The notes under the pieces are model-generated. The model did no database searches, had not been told where the DNA came from, and was given only the letters and a program-made list of their open reading frames with translations. A stretch of DNA of 64,000 nt from NCBI GenBank assembly GCA_963839165.1, contig CAWIUG010000036.1, positions 248,001 to 312,000 of the forward strand. Reading direction: 5' to 3'. Both the position numbers and the translations under genes were made by a program. Source of the stretch: DATFVA01 sp963839165 (GTDB lineage Bacteria > Bacteroidota > Ignavibacteria > Ignavibacteriales > Ignavibacteriaceae). Positions 57,318 to 64,000 of this stretch are shown here, one piece after another (within the stretch, counting starts at the first letter, position 1; each line of letters opens with the position of its first letter).

Positions 57318-59534
57318 TCAATTTTCCTGGATTGAATCAAAATTTAGAAGATATTCAGAAGGGGATGATCCAAATAATTCCTTAAAGCAGGCAGCAAAGT
57401 ATGAAGGGTTACTAAAACCTACTTCGTAAGCTACCTCTGATATATTCCCGGATTTGCAGATAAGTAACCGCGCCGCTTGCTTTAGACGATAGGACCTGAT
57501 CAGATCATTGGCCGACTGATCTGTTAGTGCAACTAATTTCCTGTGAAGCTGCATCCTGCTTAATCCAATTTCTTTAGCAAATTCTTCAACGGTAAAATTA
57601 TAATCAGAAATATGTTTCTCTATTGTCCGATAAACCCTGTTTAAAAATCTCTCATCCGTTGAAGTAATGGCTACTTCCTTTACGTCGGAAAAGATTTCCT
57701 TGCGGTACCTCTGCCTGAGTTTTTTTCTTTGGAGAATTAAATTATTTATACGTATTTGAAGTTCTGCAACATTAAAAGGTTTTGTTATATAATCGTCTGC
57801 TCCTGTTTCGAGTCCTTCCAGTTTATCTTCAACTGCGGAACGGGAAGATAAAAGCACTACTGGAATGTGGCTTGTCTTTTCATCTGTTTTAAGTTTCCTG
57901 CATAGCTCTATACCATCCATTTCGGGCATTAAAACATCACTAATTATTAGGTCAGGAATATACGCTTCTGCTTGCTCCAGTCCCTCTCTGCCATTTGAGC
58001 TTTCAATCACCTGCATTGTCGCTTCAATGCTTTGTTTAAGGAAATTTCTGATATCTTCATTATCCTCAACGATTAATACCTGTGGCATCTCCTCCCCGAT
58101 GGAAGCTAACCCGGTAGGAAAAGAAGGCATTTTATGGATCTCCTGTCCTTCTTTGCTATCACTATTTATTTGAACTCCTATTGACTGATAATACCCTTCA
58201 TCGAACGGAAGTTCGATTGTAAATTTGGTCCCTTTATCCTCCTTGTTTTCTACCGATATACAGCCCTCGAGTAATTCAACGAGTTCTTTTACCAAAGCCA
58301 GCCCAATTCCCGTACCGGCCGGGATTTTATTCTCAAATTTTCCACGGTCTGTATAGAACCGGTCAAAAACATTTTTGATTTTATCACCTGGTATACCCGA
58401 ACCTGTATCTTCGATAATGATTCTGAAATAACGCCAGTTTTTTCTCATTTGAAATTGATCGGGAACTACGACTTTTATGCTGCCTTCTGCTGTGTATTTT
58501 ACAGCATTGATAAGCAGGTTGCTAAGTATTTTCTCAAGTTTATCCCTGTCGAAACAGGTGATGAGCGGTTCCATCCCTGAATCTACATAGATGGTTGTAT
58601 TTTTAATTTCAGCCAGCGGACGAAATGAAGCAGCTATTCCTTTAATTAATGTCAGAACATCTCCTTTTTCAAGGTTTAATTTCATTTTGCCCGCGTCAAT
58701 GGATGATAGGTCAAGAAGCTGATTGATCAATCTATGCATCCTGTTTGCATTTTTGAAAATCATTTTCAGCTTATCATTATTCCTGTTTTTCTCCTCATCC
58801 AAAAGTTTTTCAAGAGGACCGAGGATTAAGGTAAGGGGTGTCCTGAACTCGTGCGACAGGTTTGTAAAAAAGTTTGTTTTTATTCTGTCTAGTTCACGTA
58901 ACTTTTCATTATCAAGACGGGCTACTTCCGCTTCCTTTTTCTTTTCAAAATTGAGCTGCTGAAGTTCGGAGTTTTTTATCAACTGGCCGGCCTGGACGGA
59001 AATGATTGAAAGTAGAGTAAGTTCATTTTCAGAAAAACATAAAGGTTCTTTATCTGTTTTTTCGCTGCCGGTCTTTCGGTTTATCATCTGCATTACCCCG
59101 ATGATATTTCCCTCAAACCAGATCGGAGAACAGATCAGGCTTTTTATATGTGCTCTCTCCTCTTCAGTTATATTGAACCTTCTATCCTTATTTAATTCTG
59201 TTACCAGGAGTGACTTTTTATTTAACAAAACCCAACCGGTAAGGTGTTCACCCAAATGAGGATATTTAGTCAGCCTGCTGGCATAATCCTGTTTAAAAAG
59301 TGTCTTTAATACTTCTTCTTTTTTCGAAACAAGCAGAATTGCTCCATGCTCTGCTCCTATAGCCTTTACCGTTTTATCAAGTATCAGCCTAAGGGTATCG
59401 TCAATATTAGTAGTCTCTCCTGCGGCCAACGCAATTTCATTCAGTAGTTTTAATTCTTCAACAGCGGCAAGTGAATTACTTAACTCACTTTCAAGCTTTC
59501 TTACCTTATCTTCATATTTTCCAGTTGATCTCAT
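57318..59534 (-). CDS. Hybrid histidine kinase: GAF, kinase, receiver and AraC-type DNA-binding domain
   Basis: A soluble one-protein two-component system of 738 residues. The order is a coiled-coil start (1-40), GAF domain (about 45-195), HisKA with FFTNLSHEFRTPLTLILGP (His, about 230), and HATPase with SNLLINAVKY and GTGIGLALVKEL. A receiver (about 495-610) has LIISDVLMPEMDG (Asp, about 540) and ITKPF. The AraC HTH (about 640-735) has EFAKEIGLSRMQLHRKL and the signature FKELFGSSPSEYL. Bacteroidota hybrids usually have periplasmic sensors; here the GAF domain senses inside the cell. Its ATG overlaps the stop of the decayed kinase-propeller gene (ATGA), so it is the last gene of that run. Confidence 0.93.
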   Translation of the reverse strand: MRSTGKYEDKVRKLESELSNSLAAVEELKLLNEIALAAGETTNIDDTLRLILDKTVKAIGAEHGAILLVSKKEEVLKTLFKQDYASRLTKYPHLGEHLTGWVLLNKKSLLVTELNKDRRFNITEEERAHIKSLICSPIWFEGNIIGVMQMINRKTGSEKTDKEPLCFSENELTLLSIISVQAGQLIKNSELQQLNFEKKKEAEVARLDNEKLRELDRIKTNFFTNLSHEFRTPLTLILGPLEKLLDEEKNRNNDKLKMIFKNANRMHRLINQLLDLSSIDAGKMKLNLEKGDVLTLIKGIAASFRPLAEIKNTTIYVDSGMEPLITCFDRDKLEKILSNLLINAVKYTAEGSIKVVVPDQFQMRKNWRYFRIIIEDTGSGIPGDKIKNVFDRFYTDRGKFENKIPAGTGIGLALVKELVELLEGCISVENKEDKGTKFTIELPFDEGYYQSIGVQINSDSKEGQEIHKMPSFPTGLASIGEEMPQVLIVEDNEDIRNFLKQSIEATMQVIESSNGREGLEQAEAYIPDLIISDVLMPEMDGIELCRKLKTDEKTSHIPVVLLSSRSAVEDKLEGLETGADDYITKPFNVAELQIRINNLILQRKKLRQRYRKEIFSDVKEVAITSTDERFLNRVYRTIEKHISDYNFTVEEFAKEIGLSRMQLHRKLVALTDQSANDLIRSYRLKQAARLLICKSGNISEVAYEVGFSNPSYFAACFKELFGSSPSEYLLNFDSIQEN

Positions 59535-62139
59535 ATTTCATCCTCTACAGGGTCAAAATTTTCTATCATCCAGACATCTGAATTTTTTTCTTGTATTACA
59601 CTTACTATAGTTTTACATCTTTAGTGATATCTGTGTACAATGGATGTATATCTTCAGAGACGGAAAAATGTTATAACCTTTTAGAGTAGCTTGAAGCAAT
59701 TGAAACCTCGAGTTAGAACGAAAAGGAGTTTTTTGAAGCATCAAGCACATAAATCTTTTTCAGGTCCTTAGTCCATTTGATGAGGATAAAATCTGCCTTT
59801 CAAAAGAGGCCGATTTGAATAATCCTGTATGAAACGATCCAAACTCCATATGTCCAACGATTATTTATTTATATGCACGGTTCCAGAATAAATAGCAATT
59901 AGTAGATCAAAGAGGGGATAAATGCGGTTGTTTCCCATAACCTAGGCTCATCGGAAATCAACCAGCAATTTAATTTTCTTTAGTATTCAAGTTGTATTTG
60001 TAAAAATTTTGATTGCCTTCAGTCCGATAATAAGATCTCTGCGATTCTGTTTCCCAATAAACAGAATTTCCCACGACATTTTGTTTGATCGATAAGTGAG
60101 ACTCTCCCCCCTGGGGATAATCGTTATATACTGAGTGAATCCGAAATAAAAACAATCTTTTTTCGATCCGGACTCAGGCTGCGGATTCGTATTCTGTCTT
60201 AAGGTAATGTAATTTGTTTTACCGAGTCTCCACTTATTGTCAATTTTATTTAAGTTTCCGTTCTGAATGTATAAGATAAAAATTCCCATCAGGCGATATC
60301 AGAGGCACTGAATATTTGGAAGTTCCTTCGGTTAATTTTTCAGGTTCATAAGATTCTGGCCTTTTCATTAAATGTGAATTTCCAGAGGTTATTAAAGATA
60401 TTGCATTTTGTATAACATAGTTTTCTATTATCATTTGTATTAGAGAATCCATATGCTTGTAATCCTGTTTGAAGAATTATTGGCTCTCCTGCAGCCCCCT
60501 CGGGAGATAATTTTTTATTTTCATCAAATCATTTGTGGTGAGGTTATTTAACAGGTAATAAATAGAATTTCCATCAGATGACCATCGTGGTGAATATATA
60601 CGATTGTAGACTAGAGAGTACCTGGTAATTTGCTTCTGTCACTGTTCAGTAACCAAATTGCAGATCTGGTCTCATCATAATTATTAAAGAAAAATTATTT
60701 TTTTGATTTACATCGATCCAGTCTATATCGAGCAACCAAGTGAAAGGTGAGAATATATTTATGTTCTCACATCGATCAGTCTCCGGTTTATGAAATAAAT
60801 CTGTTTTCTTGATCCAAAATTAGCGAATCCGGCGATGGTATCTCATTAAGGGGGTACCGGCGCTCAGTAAGATACTTAAAGGAATGAGCTTTCACCTCCT
60901 AATTCGCGATAATATAACTATTAAGGACTGCACCTTAATGGCCTGAAAACTAGAATTTCTTTACCAGATGGAGACCATCGTAAGTTCTTAACTACCCCTA
61001 ATCCCTGAACTATCTCAATGGCCTGATTAGTAGCATTATCCCTAACATAATATTATTGTTTTTTTCGCCATCGCCCATTGCGTATGCAATGAATTCTCCA
61101 TCCGGGGAAATCTGGGCTCTGTCAGGTTAATTCTTCAATATTGAGTAAAATAAACATTCCCATTAAAAGTTAACTGAGTGTGTTTCGGGGGTGTTATAGG
61201 ATGCGATGAATTCAGGATCAGAGATTTTGTTCCCCAAACTAACAATGCCAGTATGAGTATCAGGATAGCTGTATATACACCTTTTTTAAGTTTTCGGTTA
61301 ACTGGTTTGTTTCTGAAATTAACCTCTCCTGTTACCTCTCTTTTGAGATCTGAGAGCATTTCATCTATATGCTGGTATCTTGTTTCTGGTTTTATCCAGT
61401 GCCTTATTTATTATTCTCTGCAGACCTTCACTTACTCCTGACTTATACCTTGCTAGTGGTTCCTGGGTTTGGTTTATTATTGAATAAAATATGCTGGCAT
61501 CATATTCTCCCTTGAATGGGTATCTTCCTGTAATCATTTCGTAAAGTATCACTCCGAGTGACCATATATCACTCCTCTGGTCAACCTTCTCGTTCCTTAC
61601 CTGCTCGGGCGACATATATTTTATTGTTCCCAGTGTTGATCCCTGCTTGGTTATATCCCTGCTTACATTCTTTATCCTCGCCAGTCCGAAGTCTACTATC
61701 TTTACCCTGCCTTTTCCGTCTATCAGTATGTTCTCTGGCTTAATATCCCTGTGTATTATTCCTTTGCTGTGGGCTTCGTTTAATCCCTCGCTGATCTGGA
61801 TTGCAATATCTATTATATGTTCAGTTGTAAGTTCCTCACTCTTTATCAGCTCCCTTAATGTTCTGCCTTCAACATATTCCATTGCTATGTAGGTCTCGTT
61901 CTCAAACTCGCCTACATCATATATCGTAACTATATTAGGGTGGCTCAATGATCCTGCTGCCTGTGCCTCCCGCTTAAACCTCAGGTTAATTTCAGCGTCA
62001 TCATCACTTTCGGGTGGAAGAAACTTCAGTACAGCTTTCCTGTTAAGGTTTATATCTTCGGCAAGATATAATACCGCATCCCTCCCTGTGAGAGCTTTTC
62101 TATGATCCGGTAGTGGGATATGGTTTTACCGCTATCCAT
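59531..62139 (-). pseudogene. Decayed eukaryote-type Ser/Thr kinase with PD40 propeller
   Basis: The start at 62139 (MDSGKTISHYRIIEKLSQGG) and the stop at 59531 (MIENFDPVEDEI) of a full-length gene are still recognisable, 2609 bases apart. That is close to an intact gene of about 870 residues. Between them the frame is broken many times. The glycine loop is broken near 62075; the kinase core (61361-61948) is intact with HRDIKPENILIDG, VDFGLARI, YMSPEQVR and SDIWSLGVILYEMITG. The frame breaks again at 61393. The membrane helix (ILILILALLVWG) is at 61260, and the propeller survives only as phrases such as DRAQISPDGEFIAY and LRWSPSGKEIL in different frames. Confidence 0.75.
61196..61391. repeat. 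Near-identical repeat, copy 1 (kinase juxtamembrane and helix)
   Basis: These 196 bases match 63790-63984 with no substitution I can find; the only difference is one extra base (CAGGATAG here, CAGATAG there). Just beyond, the two differ by two bases (GGTTTTATCC here, GGTTCCTTATCC there). The propellers on the other side are far more different. Confidence 0.85.
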
Positions 62140-64000
62140 TATAAACTTTCGTTTTCTATTTCAGGATCAAAGTTCTCGATCATCCAGACATCGGAAGCAG
62201 TTTCATCAATCGTACAAATTATTGTTTTCCCATCCTGAGTTATATCTATCGAAAATGGATCAATAACAGGTTTGGTAAATTGAAATAAAGATTTATAATT
62301 TCCATCAGGTACGGTCACTTCTGCTATTTCAGTAAAATCATCGGAAATATTTATTGCATAAAGTTTCTTCCCATCTGAAGACCATCTGATGGGGTAGATA
62401 CTACCTTTACTAAGCAGCTTATGAGAATAATCTGTAAAGGAGACCAGCCATATACCATACCCGCGACTTAGTTTATCCGGCATAAGCCGGTTCCAATAAA
62501 CAGCAAGGGTAGACAAATCGGAATACAAACGCGGTAAGAATATGTAACCGATATTCTTATCGTTAATAAGCTGCTTTACTGTTTTTGTTTTTAAGTTATA
62601 AATATTGAAATCAAGATTTACAGAAGTTCGATAGAATATCTCATCGTCTGTCAACCAGTATATAGGACTACCAAACTTTCTTTCAGCGATAAGTGAAATT
62701 TTACCGTCTTTTAATCCAAGGATATATAAAAGTGAGTCAGAAGTGAATATTATATTTTTTCCATCAGGACTCCAGCTGAATGATCCACATTTTTTAGGTA
62801 AAAACGTCAACTGTTTGATCGAATCTTTTTCTGTTTCCAAACTGTATATATTTCCATTTTGGATATAAGCAAGCTGATTTCCATCAGGAGATATGACAGG
62901 GGATTCATACCTTGAGGTTCCTGCAGTCAGTCTTTCAGCTTTATAAGTCTTCTCCTTGGTTGTACTTGTAAATTTCCACAGGTTATTATAAGATGTGTAT
63001 TTAGTGTAGCAAAGTTTTTTGCAGTCATTAGATATTGAGAATCCATATGCCTGCATTCCCGTTTGAATTACTTTTGGTTTGCCTGAAGTTTCATCCACAG
63101 ATAAATCTATTTTTTTTAGATCAAATGTATTATCAGTCTTTTCCAGATAGTAGATATAATTTCCATCAGGTGACCAACGTGGAGACCGGATTCGTTTATC
63201 AGATTCCAGGACCCTTGCAAGTTTGCCGCCGTCACTGTTCATGATCCAGATTGTGGATATACCCCCGTCATCATCGCTATTAGATAAAAATAATATTTTT
63301 CCTCTGGGTCGACTCCAGTCTATACTGTATATCCAGGAGAAAGGTTTGTCTATTTTTATTTTCTTGTATTGATTAGTACTTCGGCTTATCAAATAAATCG
63401 TCTTATTAAATCCATAATTCCATAAACCCGCTATTGTATCTCCTTCCGGAGAAAAACATCCCTCAGTCATGGACTGAGCTTCTTGTGCTTTTCCACCGAA
63501 CCTTGAGATGATATAACTTTTAAGGACTGTATCTTTAGGGCCGGAAAACAAAATTTCTTTCCCCGATGGTGACCACCGTAAAAAAGTTATGAAAGATAAA
63601 CCCCGATATATCTCGAGTACCTGCTTAGTAGAATTATCCCGGACATATAGTCTGATATCTTTCCCATTTCCAGCAGCATAGGCAGTGAAATCACCATCAG
63701 GCGATATTTGCGCTCTGTCGGATAATTCTTCAAAATATTTGAGAAGAATGTTCCCCGAAAAGGTCAACTGAGTATGTTTCGGGGATTTTATAGGATGCGA
63801 TGAATTCAGGATCAGAGATTTTGTTCCCCAAACTAACAATGCCAGTATGAGTATCAGATAGCTGTATATACACCTTTTTTAAGTTTTCGGTTAACTGGTT
63901 TGTTTCTGAAATTAACCTCTCCTGTTACCTCTCTTTTGAGATCTGAGAGCATTTCATCTATATGCTGGTATCTTGTTTCTGGTTCCTTATCCAGTGCCTT
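62139..64000 (-). CDS. Ser/Thr kinase with PD40 propeller, C-terminal part (partial, one frameshift)
   Basis: The kinase itself lies beyond the window. Inside are the end of the kinase domain (KALDKEPETRYQHIDEML), the juxtamembrane part, the membrane helix and a TolB/PD40-like propeller. The propeller repeats SPDG blades: ISPDGDFTAYAAG, RWSPSGKEILFS, RWSPDGNYIYYLE and VISPDGNQLAY. It ends DVWMIENFDPEIENESL. The frame from 62139 to 63839 is intact; upstream of about 63857 one base is missing relative to the near-identical copy at 61260, which shifts the frame just before the membrane helix. Such proteins sense through the propeller and phosphorylate inside. The TAA overlaps the start of the next kinase (TAATG). 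Confidence 0.8.
63790..63984. repeat. Near-identical repeat, copy 2 (kinase juxtamembrane and helix)
   Basis: Partner of 61196-61391. It covers the end of the kinase-to-membrane linker and the membrane helix of the upstream kinase gene, and carries the one-base deletion near 63857 that breaks its frame. Confidence 0.85.

Overview
The window looks like a chromosomal segment of a member of the Ignavibacteria (Bacteroidota/Chlorobi, FCB group). The grounds are several secreted proteins ending in a type IX secretion (T9SS) sorting domain with the NYPNPFNP motif, a Bacteroidota-style -7 element (TAnnTTTG) at the rRNA promoters, a non-canonical short omega subunit next to gmk and coaBC, and DUF1460, DUF4412 and BamA/TamA-like genes typical of the group. 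The assignment is inference; the 16S gene at 4181-5722 would settle it.

Layout. 1-132 is the tail of an unidentified gene. 495-6000 is a complete minus-strand rRNA operon (two promoters, boxA, 16S, tRNA-Ile, tRNA-Ala, 23S, 5S, terminator). 6533-9747 is a small envelope/polysaccharide cluster (SLBB export protein, RmlB, barrel-like protein). 9934-17144 holds DNA repair, replication and nucleotide/cofactor genes: nfo, a DUF1460 amidase, dnaB, a type-4 uracil-DNA glycosylase, and the tight run yicC-gmk-omega-coaBC. 17354-20659 is an envelope run with a BamA/TamA-like protein, a lipoprotein and an L,D-transpeptidase-like protein whose catalytic Cys is Ser. 20836-24870 is the translation block rplM-rpsI-rpsB-tsf and pyrH-frr. 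25264-29789 is mixed: DUF4412, a TonB-like protein lacking a TonB domain, an epimerase, a deoxyhypusine-synthase-like enzyme and a broken beta-helix gene. 30183-34897 on the plus strand carries ppk, an Mrp/ApbC ATPase, a NifU-like protein and an AI-2E family permease. 34894-44719 carries a MoxR ATPase, three parvulin-type chaperones, a T9SS-exported subtilisin and metG. 44921-49716 has small signalling and hypothetical genes, a stand-alone PD-(D/E)XK-like nuclease and a frameshifted prolyl oligopeptidase. 49882-56905 is a T9SS cargo island: a disrupted M4 metallopeptidase/C25-like chimera, a YCF48-like propeller and an M6 metallopeptidase. 57318-64000 is a signalling cluster: a hybrid histidine kinase preceded, through overlapping stop/start codons, by two tandem eukaryote-type Ser/Thr kinase plus PD40-propeller genes, one heavily decayed and one cut by the window edge.

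How it fits together. Housekeeping genes up to about 45 kb are intact and in conserved operons. The accessory part from about 47.5 kb onward is different: nearly every large gene there is a secreted peptidase or a sensor, several are broken by single-base indels, and long near-identical segments recur (T9SS sorting domains; kinase juxtamembrane segment). This is the part that most repays checking, both as biology (recombination between paralogs, phase variation, pseudogenes) and as possible consensus error. No CRISPR array, transposase or prophage gene was seen.
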